64,000 bases of DNA from Halosegnis longus (lineage in GTDB: Archaea > Halobacteriota > Halobacteria > Halobacteriales > Haloarculaceae): assembly GCF_009663395.1 (NCBI RefSeq), contig NZ_QKNW01000001.1, positions 124,001 through 188,000 on the forward strand. Direction: 5' to 3'. A program made the translations under genes and the position numbers. A model generated the notes under the pieces. The model worked only from the letters and a program-made list of their open reading frames with translations. It searched no databases and was not told the DNA's origin. Positions 1 to 8,592 of this stretch are shown piece by piece. Within the stretch, counting starts at the first letter, position 1, and every line of letters starts with the position of its first letter.

Positions 1-329
1 TGTGGGCGTGGATCTTCCACAAGTTCACCGGCTGGGTCCTTGTCGGCTATCTGTTCACCCACATCGCTGTCCTCTCGACGGCGATGCAGGGGTCACAAGC
101 CTACAATAGCACGATTCAGGGCCTCGAAGGACTGCTCCTCGTCCGATTCCTCGAAGTCGGCCTGCTGGCGGTCGCCGTGTTCCACATTCTCAACGGCATC
201 CGCCTGCTGCTGGTCGACCTCGGGCTCGGACTGGAGTCACAGGACCGCACCTTCTACGCGTCGCTCGTCGTCACGGGCGTCATCGTAGTCGCGAGTATTC
301 CGACGTTCCTGATGGGGAAACTGGCATGA
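1..329 (+). CDS. sdhC: Succinate dehydrogenase cytochrome b subunit SdhC (5'-truncated by window edge)
   Basis: Reading frame open from base 3 to the stop at 327-329; the N-terminus lies outside the window. The visible 108 residues begin [11 protein letters not shown], which resembles the heme b-binding first helix of SdhC cytochrome b556 (family knowledge), followed by about three hydrophobic segments. It would anchor SdhBA in the membrane and take part in quinone reduction. The stop overlaps the sdhD start in an ATGA junction, indicating translational coupling within sdhCDBA. Identity rests on the gene order as much as on the sequence. Confidence 0.9.
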   Translation, partial: WAWIFHKFTGWVLVGYLFTHIAVLSTAMQGSQAYNSTIQGLEGLLLVRFLEVGLLAVAVFHILNGIRLLLVDLGLGLESQDRTFYASLVVTGVIVVASIPTFLMGKLA

Positions 330-697
330 GTGAACGCTACTCTTCGTTCGAACCGAAAGGCACGCGCTGGCTGCTGCAGCGTCTCACGGCGGCGTTTCTC
401 GTCATCGTGTTGGCGTTCCACTTCATGCAGCTGCACTTCGTGAACCACGCCGCAGACGTGACGTTCGCCGGCACGAGCGCCCGGATGAGCCAGCCCGGCT
501 ACTTCGCCGCGATGGTCGGCTTTGGCCTGACGGCGACGTTCCACGGCGTCAACGGCGTCTACAACGGACTCGTCAATCAGGGACTCGACGGCACCGGCAA
601 GCGGGTCGTGAAGTACGGCCTCATCGTCGCCGGACTGCTGCTTTCCGCACAGATTCTCCGACTGGCGTTCGTTATGGCAGGAGGGAGTATCTCATGA
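326..697 (+). CDS. sdhD: Succinate dehydrogenase membrane anchor SdhD
   Basis: 123-residue membrane protein with three predicted hydrophobic helices (about 16-38, 59-80, 95-117), the expected size for the SdhD hydrophobic subunit. The segment with [12 protein letters not shown] contains histidines that could serve as heme ligands. It overlaps sdhC by four bases upstream and sdhB by four bases downstream, so the operon is tightly coupled. Function as second membrane anchor of complex II is inferred from position between sdhC and sdhB and from topology; sequence of this subunit is poorly conserved in general. Confidence 0.9.
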   Translation: MSERYSSFEPKGTRWLLQRLTAAFLVIVLAFHFMQLHFVNHAADVTFAGTSARMSQPGYFAAMVGFGLTATFHGVNGVYNGLVNQGLDGTGKRVVKYGLIVAGLLLSAQILRLAFVMAGGSIS

Positions 698-1602
698 GCA
701 CAGGAATCACCGAAACCGAAGACGACGGTACAGAGACGCAGACGCAGGCCGTGGGGGCCGCGCGCGCTGCCGGTGAGACGTACACCGAGATGGACAGCCA
801 GGAGATCGAGGCGGCAAACGAGGAAGCGCGACGGCGCACCCGCGAACTCGTCGAGGAGGCGGACCGCACGGTCAAGCTGAAGGTGTTCCGCTTCGACCCC
901 GAGGTTCCCGAGAAGGAGGAGCCACGGTTCGACACGTTCACCGTTCCGTTCTCGAAGGGGATGACGGTGCTCGACGCGCTCATGTGGGCGCGCGACCAGT
1001 ACGACTCCTCGCTCACGTTCCGCCACTCCTGTCGACAGGCGGTGTGTGGCTCGGACGCGCTGTTCGTCAACGGGCGACAGCGCCTCGGCTGTAAGACGCA
1101 GGTCGCAGACCTCGCCGACAGCGGCATCCCGAAGAAGGTCCGCATCGAGCCGCTCCCGCACGCCGAGGTCGTCAAGGACCTCGTCGTCGACATGGAGCAC
1201 TTCTACGACCAGATGGAGTCCGTCGAGCCGTACTTCCAGGGGGAAGACACCCCTGACGGACTCGAAGAGCAGTACCAGTCGCGTGAGAACCGCGAGAAGG
1301 TGAAGATGTCCACGCGCTGTATCTGGTGTGGCGCGTGTATGTCCTCGTGTAACATCGCGGCGGGCAACAACGATTATCTCGGCCCGGCGGCCATCAACAA
1401 GGCCTACCGGTTCGCGATGGACGACCGCGAGGGCGAGGACCTCACCGAGCACCGACTCAACATCATCGAACAGGAGCACGGCGTCTGGCGGTGTCAGACC
1501 CAGTTCTCCTGTACTGAGGTGTGTCCGAAGGATATCCCCCTGACGGAACACATCCAGGAACTGAAGCGTGAAGCGGTCAAGAAGAACCTGAAGTTCTGGT
1601 AA
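694..1602 (+). CDS. sdhB: Succinate dehydrogenase iron-sulfur subunit SdhB
   Basis: 302 residues. The first 55-60 residues are an acidic extension before the ferredoxin-like fold. A [2Fe-2S] motif is near residues 112-134 (CRQAVCGSDAL...GC); the third ligand is Asp, as in E. coli SdhB. A [4Fe-4S] motif CIWCGACMSSC starts at residue 209 and a [3Fe-4S] set CQTQFSCTEVCP near 267. These three clusters carry electrons from SdhA flavin to the membrane quinone site. ATGA overlap with sdhD; 51-base gap to sdhA. Confidence 0.97.
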   Translation: MSTGITETEDDGTETQTQAVGAARAAGETYTEMDSQEIEAANEEARRRTRELVEEADRTVKLKVFRFDPEVPEKEEPRFDTFTVPFSKGMTVLDALMWARDQYDSSLTFRHSCRQAVCGSDALFVNGRQRLGCKTQVADLADSGIPKKVRIEPLPHAEVVKDLVVDMEHFYDQMESVEPYFQGEDTPDGLEEQYQSRENREKVKMSTRCIWCGACMSSCNIAAGNNDYLGPAAINKAYRFAMDDREGEDLTEHRLNIIEQEHGVWRCQTQFSCTEVCPKDIPLTEHIQELKREAVKKNLKFW

Positions 1603-1653
1603 CCGCGTCACTCCTAAACGTATCCAACACCAACCAACAATAACCACAGACCA

Positions 1654-3489
1654 ATGCACGAACACGACGTAATCGTGGTCGGTGGCGGCGGAGCCGGACT
1701 CCGTGCTGCCATCGCTGCCCACGAAGAAGGCGCGGATGTCGCCATCGTGACGAAGCTCCACCCGGTTCGCTCGCACACCGGTGCGGCGGAGGGTGGAATC
1801 AACGCGGCGCTTCGCGACGGCGACGACCCGAAGGACCACGCGTACGACACGATGAAGGGGTCGGATTACCTCGGCGACGCCCCGGCGATTGAGACGCTGT
1901 GTGAGATGAGCCCCGAAGAGACCATCCAGCTCGAACACTGGGGAATGCCGTTCTCGCGAGAGGACGACGGGCGCGTCTCACAGCGACCGTTCGGCGGCCT
2001 GTCGTTCCCGCGGACGACGTACGCGGGCGCGGAAACCGGCCACCACCTGCTCCACACGATGTACGAGCAGGTCGTCAAGCGAGGGATTACCGTGTACGAC
2101 GAGTTCTACGTCACCGAACTCGCGACCACCGACCACCCGGATCCCGAGGAACGGGAGTGTCACGGCTGTATCGCCTACGACATCAAGAGCGGCGACCTCG
2201 TCGGCTTCGAGGCGTCGGGCGGCGTCATCCTCGCCACCGGCGGCGACGGACAGGCGTTCGACCACACGACCAACGCGGTCGCCAACACCGGCGACGGACT
2301 GGCGATGGCCTACCGCGCGGGCGTTCCGGTCGAGGACCCCGAGTTCGTCCAGTTCCACCCGACCACCCTCCCGAGCACGGGCGTGCTCATCTCCGAGGGT
2401 GTCCGCGGTGAGGGCGGCATCCTCTACAACGGCGACGGCGAGCGGTTCATGTTCGAACACGGCTACGCCAACAACGACGGCGAACTCGCCTCTCGCGACG
2501 TCGTGTCGCGCGCCGAACTCACCGAGGTGAACGAGGGCCGCGGCATCGAAGACGAGTACGTCTATCTCGACATGCGCCACCTCGGCGAGGAGCGCGTCGT
2601 CGACCGCCTCGAAAACATTCTGCACCTCGCAGAAGACTTCGAGGGCGTCGACGGGCTGGACGAGCCGATGCCGGTCAAGCCCGGCCAGCACTACCACATG
2701 GGCGGCATCGAGACGAACGAGAACGGCCACACCTGCATCGACGGGCTGTACGCCGCCGGCGAGTGCGCCTGTGTCTCGGTCCACGGCTCGAACCGACTGG
2801 GCGGCAACGCGCTGCCGGAGCTCATCGTGTTCGGTGCACGTGCGGGCTACCACGCCGCGGGGCGCGACCTCGGTGAAGCGCGTATTCCGACCGGCCCGAG
2901 CGCTCGTACCGAAGACGAGACGGGTCTCGACACCCCCGTCTCTCCGGGCGCAATCGACCAGCCGGACCCCGATGCCGTCGCCGACGGCGGCGCGATGACC
3001 GCCGACCCGGCCGCGACGGTCGAACGCACGCTCGACGGCGAGCGAGCCCGCGTTGAGGAGATGATGGAGCGAGACGGCATCAACCACGCCGAGATTCGCT
3101 CCGACCTGCAGGACGCGATGACGCAGAACGTCAACGTGTTCCGCGAGAAGGAGGGCATCCAGGACGCGCTGGAGACGATTCGCGACTGCCGCGAACGCTA
3201 CCAGAACGTCGCGGTCGCCGACCCCTCGCGCACGTTCAACACGGACCTGCTCCACACCATCGAGACGCGCAACCTCATCGACGTGGCCGAGACCATCGCG
3301 CTCGGCGCGCTCGCACGCGAGGAGTTCCGCGGTGCCCACTGGCGCGCGGAGCATCAGGCGCGCGACGACGAGGACTGGCTCAAACACACCATGATTGCGT
3401 GGAACGACGGCGAGCCCGACCTCTACTACACCGACGTGCTGCTCGAAGGCGAGGAGAAGACGTACGAGCCGAAGATTCGCTCCTACTGA
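1654..3489 (+). CDS. sdhA: Succinate dehydrogenase flavoprotein subunit SdhA
   Basis: 611 residues, usual family length. FAD-binding GGGGAGLRAA near the N-terminus, then RSHTGAAEGG, whose His is the expected covalent flavin site. Substrate-site signatures follow: HPTTLP with GVRGEGG, HYHMGGI, and HGSNRLGGNA. Catalyses succinate to fumarate oxidation in the TCA cycle, facing the cytoplasm. The 51-base spacer after sdhB has no clear TATA box, so it is probably co-transcribed. A strong hairpin follows immediately at 3496-3539 and probably ends the operon. Confidence 0.97.
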   Translation: MHEHDVIVVGGGGAGLRAAIAAHEEGADVAIVTKLHPVRSHTGAAEGGINAALRDGDDPKDHAYDTMKGSDYLGDAPAIETLCEMSPEETIQLEHWGMPFSREDDGRVSQRPFGGLSFPRTTYAGAETGHHLLHTMYEQVVKRGITVYDEFYVTELATTDHPDPEERECHGCIAYDIKSGDLVGFEASGGVILATGGDGQAFDHTTNAVANTGDGLAMAYRAGVPVEDPEFVQFHPTTLPSTGVLISEGVRGEGGILYNGDGERFMFEHGYANNDGELASRDVVSRAELTEVNEGRGIEDEYVYLDMRHLGEERVVDRLENILHLAEDFEGVDGLDEPMPVKPGQHYHMGGIETNENGHTCIDGLYAAGECACVSVHGSNRLGGNALPELIVFGARAGYHAAGRDLGEARIPTGPSARTEDETGLDTPVSPGAIDQPDPDAVADGGAMTADPAATVERTLDGERARVEEMMERDGINHAEIRSDLQDAMTQNVNVFREKEGIQDALETIRDCRERYQNVAVADPSRTFNTDLLHTIETRNLIDVAETIALGALAREEFRGAHWRAEHQARDDEDWLKHTMIAWNDGEPDLYYTDVLLEGEEKTYEPKIRSY

Positions 3490-3757
3490 CGCACTTTTTT
3501 GCTGTTCGGGTGCGCTTCGCGCACCACTCACAGCAAAAACCTGCACTAAAAATACGCAGCCGGCGCTCACGCCGTTCGCGCCGGTGAACCGCTCGCACGG
3601 CGAGCGGATGCTTATGTGTGAAGCCGCGGCCAACGAGCGCATGCGCTGGTAATCCGTCGGTCACGGGACGAGACGGGAGTGCGACGCACCGTGGCCGGCG
3701 TCGAGTCGCCTGTTCGCCAAGCAGTACACCTAACGACGTGGCCGGCCAGCCACCGGT
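3490..3757. other. Intergenic region between sdhA and glmU-type gene with several inverted repeats
   Basis: 268 bases without a convincing ORF. After the terminator-like hairpin (3496-3539) it holds a CCGGCGC/GCGCCGG inverted repeat around 3559-3583 and a CGCTCGC-ACG-GCGAGCG hairpin near 3591-3607. These could be structure in a 3' trailer or a small RNA; I see no similarity to a known RNA family and no obvious promoter inside. Confidence 0.5.
3496..3539 (+). terminator. Nested hairpin after sdhA, probable sdh operon terminator
   Basis: Outer arms TTTTTGCTG (3496-3504) and CAGCAAAAA (3531-3539) pair perfectly; inside them GGTGCGC (3509-3515) pairs with GCGCACC (3519-3525) across a TTC loop. 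The 5' arm is preceded by a T-run, a common archaeal termination signal, and the structure starts 6 bases after the sdhA stop. Confidence 0.7.
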
Positions 3758-4942
3758 ATGCACGCTGTCATCCTCGCCGCCGGAGAGGGGACGCGGATGC
3801 GTCCGCTCACCGAGTCGATACCGAAGCCGATGTTGCCGGTCGCCGACCGGCCGCTCGTCGCCCACACCGCCGACGCTGCCGTGGCTGCGGGCGCAGACCG
3901 ACTCGTGTTCGTCGTCGGCTACGAGGCCGACCGCGTTCGCGACCACTTCGGCGAGTCGTATCGAGGGGTTCCGGTCGCGTACGCCACGCAGGACGAACAG
4001 TTGGGGACGGCACACGCGGCCGCCGCGGCCCGCGAGTATCTCGACGACGACTTCGTGGTCCTGAACGGCGACGACCTCTACGACGAGGACGCGCTAACTG
4101 CGCTGTTCGAGCAGTGTCCCGCCGTCGGAGCCTACACGGTCGAGGACCCGCGGCCCTACGGCGTCTTCTCGATCGACGACGGTGTGGTGACGGATATCGT
4201 CGAGAAACCCGCGGACCCGCCCAGCAGCCGCGTCAACGTCGGCGCGTACCACTTTCCGGCCGAGGCCGCCGACTGGCTCACCGAGGTCGACCGCTCCGAC
4301 CGCGGCGAGTACGAGATTACCGACGTGCTCGCGCGCGTCATCGACGCCGCCGAGGTGTCGGCCGTTCCGGTACGCCGGTGGCTCGGCGTCGGGCGCCCGT
4401 GGGAGCTGCTGGAAGCCAACGAGTGGAAGCTCGCGGAACTGGACCGACACGTCGACGGCGAGGTTCACGAGCGGGCAGAGCTACGCGGCTCTGTCGTGGT
4501 CGAAGCCGGTGCGACAGTCGACGCTGGCGTCGTCGTCGAGGGACCGGCGCTGATTCGGTCGGGAGCCGATGTTGGCCCGAACGCGTACGTCCGCGGTGCG
4601 ACACACATCGGGCAAAACGCCCACGTCGGCAACGGCGTCGAGCTGAAAAACACCGTCGTGATGCGGGAGACGAACGTGCCGCATCTCTCTTACGTCGGCG
4701 ACAGCGTCCTCGGCGAGCGAGTCAACCTCGGCGCTGGAACGCAGGTGGCGAACCTCCGCCACGACGGCGAACCCGTCGAAACCACGGTGAAAGGTGAGCG
4801 CGTCTCGACGGGTCGCCGGAAGTTCGGCGTCGTCGCCGGACCGGACGCGAAGACGGCCATCAACACCTCACTGAACGCCGGCGTCGTCCTCTCGGCCGGC
4901 GCGACGACCACGCCCGGCGAGTCGGTTCTGCGGGACCGGTAG
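3758..4942 (+). CDS. glmU: Bifunctional sugar-1-phosphate nucleotidylyltransferase/acetyltransferase (GlmU type)
   Basis: 394 residues in two parts. Residues 1-230 are a nucleotidyltransferase with LAAGEGTRMRPLT and KPMLPV, which bind the NTP and sugar-1-phosphate. Residues about 240-394 show hexapeptide-like spacing (isoleucine/valine every six residues) of a left-handed beta-helix, as in archaeal acetyltransferase domains. Likely makes UDP-N-acetylglucosamine or an NDP-sugar for glycosylation. It stands alone, preceded by a structured intergenic region and followed 34 bases later by an SDR with its own promoter-like element. Exact sugar specificity cannot be read from the sequence. Confidence 0.85.
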   Translation: MHAVILAAGEGTRMRPLTESIPKPMLPVADRPLVAHTADAAVAAGADRLVFVVGYEADRVRDHFGESYRGVPVAYATQDEQLGTAHAAAAAREYLDDDFVVLNGDDLYDEDALTALFEQCPAVGAYTVEDPRPYGVFSIDDGVVTDIVEKPADPPSSRVNVGAYHFPAEAADWLTEVDRSDRGEYEITDVLARVIDAAEVSAVPVRRWLGVGRPWELLEANEWKLAELDRHVDGEVHERAELRGSVVVEAGATVDAGVVVEGPALIRSGADVGPNAYVRGATHIGQNAHVGNGVELKNTVVMRETNVPHLSYVGDSVLGERVNLGAGTQVANLRHDGEPVETTVKGERVSTGRRKFGVVAGPDAKTAINTSLNAGVVLSAGATTTPGESVLRDR

Positions 4943-4948
4943 GGACAC

Positions 4949-4956
4949 CTATTATC
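4949..4956 (+). promoter_or_regulatory. TATA-like element for the SDR gene
   Basis: CTATTATC lies about 25 bases before the GTG start at 4977, the haloarchaeal spacing for a leaderless transcript. This supports the GTG as the true start. Confidence 0.5.
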
Positions 4957-4976
4957 TAGGGGGCCGTTGTGCCGGT

Positions 4977-5828
4977 GTGTCACTGAGCAAACCCGACCTG
5001 AGCGGACAGACGGCGTTCATCACAGGAACGACCCGCGGCATCGGCAAGCAGTTCGCGCTCGCGCTCGCGGAGTGTGGCTGTAACATCGTCTCGACCGGCA
5101 AAACGACCGACGACACCGACGACCAGCGGCTCGAAGGGACAATCGAACAGACTGCCCGCGAGGTTCGCGACATCGGCCCGGGGGCGCTCGCAATCGAGTT
5201 GAACGTCCGCGAGGAGGAGAACGTCGAGCGCGCGGTCGAGAAGGCGATCGACGAGTTCGGCCAGATTGACATCGTCATCAACAACGCCAGCGCCATCCAG
5301 GCCGTCTCGACGGTCGACCTGCCGGCCAACCGATTCGACCTGCTGACTGACGTGAACGTCCGGGGAACGCAGCTCGTCTCGCGAGCGTTCGCGGACCACC
5401 TACGCGGACAGGAGTCGTCGTGGCTGTTCGCGAACGCGCCGCCGGTCACCGTCGACCGTGCGCCGGGGTCCGGCCCGTATGCGTGGTCGAAGCTCGGGAT
5501 GTCGTTTCTCACCCTGTCGCTGGCGGACGAGCTCGCCGGCGACGACGTTGCGTGCAACACCATCTGGCCGGTCACGGCAATCGACACGCGCGCGACCCGC
5601 TACTTCGAGATGGGCACCGAAGACGACTGGCGGACGCCCGAAGTCATGTCCGACGCGCTCCTCGAGATTCTTTCCCGTGACCCGGCGACGTGTACGGGCA
5701 ACAGCTTCTACGACGAGGAGGTGTTGCGAGAGGCTGGCGTGACGGATTTCTCGGAGTACAACCTCACCGAGGGCGACCCGGCACCGACCTCCGCACACAT
5801 GTTCGACCCGAGCTACGAACGCCCGTAG
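4977..5828 (+). CDS. SDR family oxidoreductase
   Basis: 283 residues from a GTG start. Classical short-chain dehydrogenase features: TGTTRGIGKQ nucleotide-binding loop near residue 16, NNASA near 101, and a YAWSK catalytic Tyr/Lys pair near 162. The catalytic Ser position is less clear (FANAPP context). The proline-rich C-terminal segment and a tail ending DPSYERP are reminiscent of the SDR subgroup related to HSDL2, which acts on lipid-like substrates, but the substrate is not predictable. No neighbours suggest a pathway; GTG start is supported by a TATA-like element. Confidence 0.85.
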   Translation: MSLSKPDLSGQTAFITGTTRGIGKQFALALAECGCNIVSTGKTTDDTDDQRLEGTIEQTAREVRDIGPGALAIELNVREEENVERAVEKAIDEFGQIDIVINNASAIQAVSTVDLPANRFDLLTDVNVRGTQLVSRAFADHLRGQESSWLFANAPPVTVDRAPGSGPYAWSKLGMSFLTLSLADELAGDDVACNTIWPVTAIDTRATRYFEMGTEDDWRTPEVMSDALLEILSRDPATCTGNSFYDEEVLREAGVTDFSEYNLTEGDPAPTSAHMFDPSYERP

Positions 5829-5878
5829 GAATCGCCGCCGTGGGTACGGCTAAGTGTGCGTGGCAGTAGATATCGACA

Positions 5879-6070
5879 ATGAAGGACCCGACCTCCGATC
5901 TGGGCGAGGATATCTCGCCGGACGAGGCCCCCGCCTGTGAGTGGTGTGGCGACTCACTCGCGAACGCACCCAACCGTCGCACCCGGACGTGGGTCGAAGA
6001 CGGAGAAGTACAGCGGCTACAGTTTTGCGACGACGCGTGTCTCCGGTCGTTGCGCGACTCACAGGAGTGA
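5879..6070 (+). CDS. Small zinc-finger protein (haloarchaeal)
   Basis: 63 residues. Acidic N-terminus followed by CEWCGDSLAN near residue 20 and FCDDAC near residue 50, a four-cysteine treble-clef-like zinc site typical of many tiny haloarchaeal proteins of unknown function. Downstream end overlaps by 12 bases the convergent membrane-protein gene. ATG start follows an untranslated spacer of 50 bases with a weak TATA-like GCTAAG. No function can be assigned. Confidence 0.75.
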   Translation: MKDPTSDLGEDISPDEAPACEWCGDSLANAPNRRTRTWVEDGEVQRLQFCDDACLRSLRDSQE

Positions 6071-6439
6071 CTCGCCCAACACGATGACAGAGAGGTTGTT
6101 GGCGAAGACGACCAGCCCGGCGAGGAGGAGAAGGCCGACGAACGCTTCGATGCCGTAGGCGAACGCCCGCTGGTATCGCTCGTCGGTGGCTTCGAGCAGG
6201 AGAATCATCGCTCGGAAGCTCACGACCACGGCGACCAACACGACGAGGTGAACGGCCACGATGGTGGCGAACCGACGGGTCAACAGCCACCGCATTAGCG
6301 GATTCGTCTCGGCTTGAGCGCCGTAGAGCGTCGCTGCACCGGCCGTCGTGAGCAGGTCGACGGGGATGAGCAGGAACAACACGACGGCGACCCAGCTCCA
6401 GTAGTCGTCGGTCCACTCGTCGAGGTGGTCGCGCTCCAT
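6059..6439 (-). CDS. Four-helix membrane protein, DUF5658-like
   Basis: 126 residues from the ATG at 6439 (an upstream in-frame extension to 6577 is low-complexity Thr/Arg-rich and rejected). Starts MERDHLDEW; four hydrophobic segments follow. The first carries PVDLLTTAGA and is followed by AETNPLMRWLL, a D..TT/E.NP pattern I associate with the DUF5658 membrane family. Function unknown. Convergent with the zinc-finger gene; a small membrane-peptide gene lies upstream on the same strand. Confidence 0.75.
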   Translation of the reverse strand: MERDHLDEWTDDYWSWVAVVLFLLIPVDLLTTAGAATLYGAQAETNPLMRWLLTRRFATIVAVHLVVLVAVVVSFRAMILLLEATDERYQRAFAYGIEAFVGLLLLAGLVVFANNLSVIVLGESLL

Positions 6440-6491
6440 GTCGGAAAGACGGTCGCAGAAGGGATAGGTTCGGGTGCTTCGAGCGCGGCGG

Positions 6492-6635
6492 TCAGTGGCT
6501 CGCGCCGCCGTGGTCGCCGTCGCCGTCGTTGACCTCCGACAGGATGTCGGTGACGTAGTGGACGCTGGCGACGGCAAAGAGGATCAACACGAGGACGACA
6601 ATCGCGATCGATGCGAGGACGACGGTTTGGCTCAT
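6492..6635 (-). CDS. 47-residue single-pass membrane peptide
   Basis: ATG at 6635 to TGA at 6492-6494. The peptide starts MSQTVVLASIAIVVLV, has one transmembrane helix (about residues 4-25) and a charged tail rich in Asp, Gly and His. It is on the same strand as the DUF5658-like gene 52 bases downstream and the composition is that of a real haloarchaeal protein, not a shadow frame. No family recognised; homologues of this length would decide it. Confidence 0.6.
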   Translation of the reverse strand: MSQTVVLASIAIVVLVLILFAVASVHYVTDILSEVNDGDGDHGGASH

Positions 6636-6718
6636 ATCCGTACGTTCGTCCGGTGTCGGACAAGAAAGTATCTATGCATCGTCGTTGTGTCGGTGCCACG
6701 AGGACGTGGGCCGCCTGA

Positions 6719-6792
6719 AGCCAAGGGGGGGATTTGAACCCCCGAACTCCCGATTACAAATCGGGTGCGTGCACCACCCACGCTCCCTTGGC
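6719..6792 (-). tRNA. tRNA-Thr (anticodon UGU)
   Basis: 74 nt on the minus strand. Acceptor stem GCCAAGG/CCTTGGC pairs over 7 bp, discriminator U. Anticodon stem CCCGA/TCGGG encloses loop TTTGTAA, anticodon TGT. T-arm has GGTTCAAATCC. No encoded CCA and no intron. It lies between the small membrane genes and the GNAT gene. Confidence 0.97.
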
Positions 6793-6833
6793 ACATCTGC
6801 TCTTCCGTTGTCGACCCTTGTATCGGTTTCGCG

Positions 6834-7286
6834 TTACGGTCGCCGTTCCATCTCGACTCGATGAGGCTCGAAACCGTGGTCGCGGTAGAACGACCGCGCG
6901 CGCTCGTTCGCCGCCAACACGTCGAGCGCGATTCGGTCTGCACCGCCCTCGCGGAGCGCGTCGACCGCAGCCTCCAACAGCGCCGTGCCGATTCCGTTAC
7001 CGCGGTGTGGCGCTGTGACGTACAGGTTCTCGATGATTCCCCTGTCGTACTCCTGCTCGAAGACGCCTTGCTCCGGATAGAACGTGGCGAAGCCGACCGG
7101 TTCGTCGTCGACGCGCGCAATCCGGACCCCGCCGACCACGAGCCGCTGTGAAAGCGACTCGCGAATCTGGTTTTCGTTCGCCGTGACGCACAGGTGCGAG
7201 CCGTGTGCTCGCTGGTCGCGCGCGAGGTCGAGCCACAACTCGACGAGTGCGTCGAGCGCACTCGCGGTCGGCGTAGTGAGTTCCAT
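6834..7286 (-). CDS. GNAT family N-acetyltransferase
   Basis: 150 residues. The acetyl-CoA site is APHRGNGIGTALLEAA (about residues 93-108), the R-x-x-G-x-G/A motif A, followed by beta-5/alpha-4 ending in SFYRDHGFEPHRVEME, the usual GNAT C-terminus. Substrate unknown (small molecule or protein amine). Its start codon overlaps the pgk stop by one base (TGATG), so it is translated from the pgk transcript. Confidence 0.88.
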   Translation of the reverse strand: MELTTPTASALDALVELWLDLARDQRAHGSHLCVTANENQIRESLSQRLVVGGVRIARVDDEPVGFATFYPEQGVFEQEYDRGIIENLYVTAPHRGNGIGTALLEAAVDALREGGADRIALDVLAANERARSFYRDHGFEPHRVEMERRP

Positions 7287-8473
7287 CAGTCGTCGAGAAC
7301 CTCGACCGCGGGGAGGGTCCCGCCGGTCAGCATCCGCAGCGCGGCCCCCCCGCCCGTCGAGACGTGTGTGAAGCCGTCGAGGCCGAGCGAGCGGAGCGCG
7401 GCAGCAGTGTCGCCGCCCCCGACGATACTGTGGTCGGCGCGGATCGCTGCCTCGTACAGCTCTCGGGTCCCGAAGGCGAACAGGTCGTCCTCGAAGACGC
7501 CGGCGGGTCCGTTCAGGATGACGGTACCGGCGTCTTCGAGGATGTCGGCGTACGCCGAGACCGTCCGGGCACCGATATCCATCGCCGGCTCTGTGGCCGG
7601 CAGCGACTCGGTGTCGATTTCGACGCGCTCACCGTCGCGCTCGACGGCCACGTCGCGCGGGAGATACAACCGGTGGCCGAACTCGTCTAGGAGTTCGCCG
7701 GCCTGCTTGACCGCCTCGGGCGAGCGGTCGTTGACGATTTCGGCGGAGGCGGCACCGAGCGTGACGCCGTTCGCGAGCAGGAAGGCGTTGCCGACGATGC
7801 CCGCGGTGAGAACGGCGTCGGCGAGCCCGCGTTCGAGGACCGACCGCGCTACGTCGATGGAGTCTGCGACCTTCGCGCCCCCGAGAACGTAGACGCGCGG
7901 CTCCGGCGATTCGTCGATACCGCCGAGCACGTCGAGCTCCGTCTCCATCACGCGCCCGGCGTAGGACGGGAGTCGCTGCGGGAAGCCGACGAGCGACGGC
8001 TGTGACCGGTGTGCAGCGGCGAAGGCGTCGTTGACGTACGCGTCGAGCACCGGCGCGAGCTTCCCGACGAGGTGGGTGTCGGCCGCCTCGCTCGGCTCCC
8101 ACTCCATGTACTCCTCGCTGTAGAAACGGGTGTTCTCCAACACGAGAATCGTACCGTCATCGAGAGCTCGGACGCGCGAGCGCGCGTTCGCGGAGAAGGT
8201 AGAATCACAGTACTCGACGGGCGCGTCGAGCAGTTCGTCGAGCCGCTCGGCGTGCGGTTCGAGAGTTTCGAACTCGTCGCCCCCGGGTCGTCCCTGGTGG
8301 GCGAGGACGACGGTCCGAGCGTCGGCGGCGGCGAGTTCGGTGAGCGTCTCGATGTGTGCCCGCAGACGGGCGTCATCGGCGAGCGTCGCCGCCTCCGTGA
8401 GCGGACTGTTGATGTCCACTCGAACCCCGACAGCCGCGCCGGCTGCGTCGAGCGAATCGAGCGTCCGTACCAT
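7286..8473 (-). CDS. pgk: Phosphoglycerate kinase
   Basis: 395 residues from ATG at 8473 (chosen over an ATG at 8500 because the family begins near RTLDSL and RVDINSPL). Features: RVDINSP substrate loop, HQGRPGG, GGAKVADS, and the C-terminal ILNGPAGVFE and GGGDTAAAL nucleotide-site motifs. Catalyses ATP formation from 1,3-bisphosphoglycerate in lower glycolysis or the reverse in gluconeogenesis, in the cytoplasm. It is divergent from the liv transporter operon and is followed without gap by a GNAT gene. Confidence 0.96.
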   Translation of the reverse strand: MVRTLDSLDAAGAAVGVRVDINSPLTEAATLADDARLRAHIETLTELAAADARTVVLAHQGRPGGDEFETLEPHAERLDELLDAPVEYCDSTFSANARSRVRALDDGTILVLENTRFYSEEYMEWEPSEAADTHLVGKLAPVLDAYVNDAFAAAHRSQPSLVGFPQRLPSYAGRVMETELDVLGGIDESPEPRVYVLGGAKVADSIDVARSVLERGLADAVLTAGIVGNAFLLANGVTLGAASAEIVNDRSPEAVKQAGELLDEFGHRLYLPRDVAVERDGERVEIDTESLPATEPAMDIGARTVSAYADILEDAGTVILNGPAGVFEDDLFAFGTRELYEAAIRADHSIVGGGDTAAALRSLGLDGFTHVSTGGGAALRMLTGGTLPAVEVLDD

Positions 8474-8550
8474 ACCCGAGGTTCCCGCCGGTCCGGTCAA
8501 AGGTGTTTCCTTTAGCAGTCTGTGTCGGGCGTTCTGTGGAACGATAACCC

Positions 8551-8557
8551 TTTATAC
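8551..8557 (+). promoter_or_regulatory. TATA box of the liv transporter operon
   Basis: TTTATAC in the 119-base divergent spacer between pgk and the first permease gene. It predicts a start near 8580 and a short leader of about 13 bases before the ATG at 8593; an eight-codon in-frame-stop ORF at 8574-8600 overlaps this leader and is probably meaningless. Confidence 0.6.
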
Positions 8558-8592
8558 GATGCACGTCGGACGAATGAGCATGATTCACACAC

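Noticed and set aside
577..1938. 453-codon minus-strand frame opposite sdhB/sdhA
   Set aside because: It lies opposite conserved genes, is rich in Arg/Val/Leu and shows no motif; long antisense frames are common in GC-rich genomes.
1978..3642. 554-codon minus-strand frame opposite sdhA
   Set aside because: Shadow frame of a strongly conserved gene with no recognisable domains.
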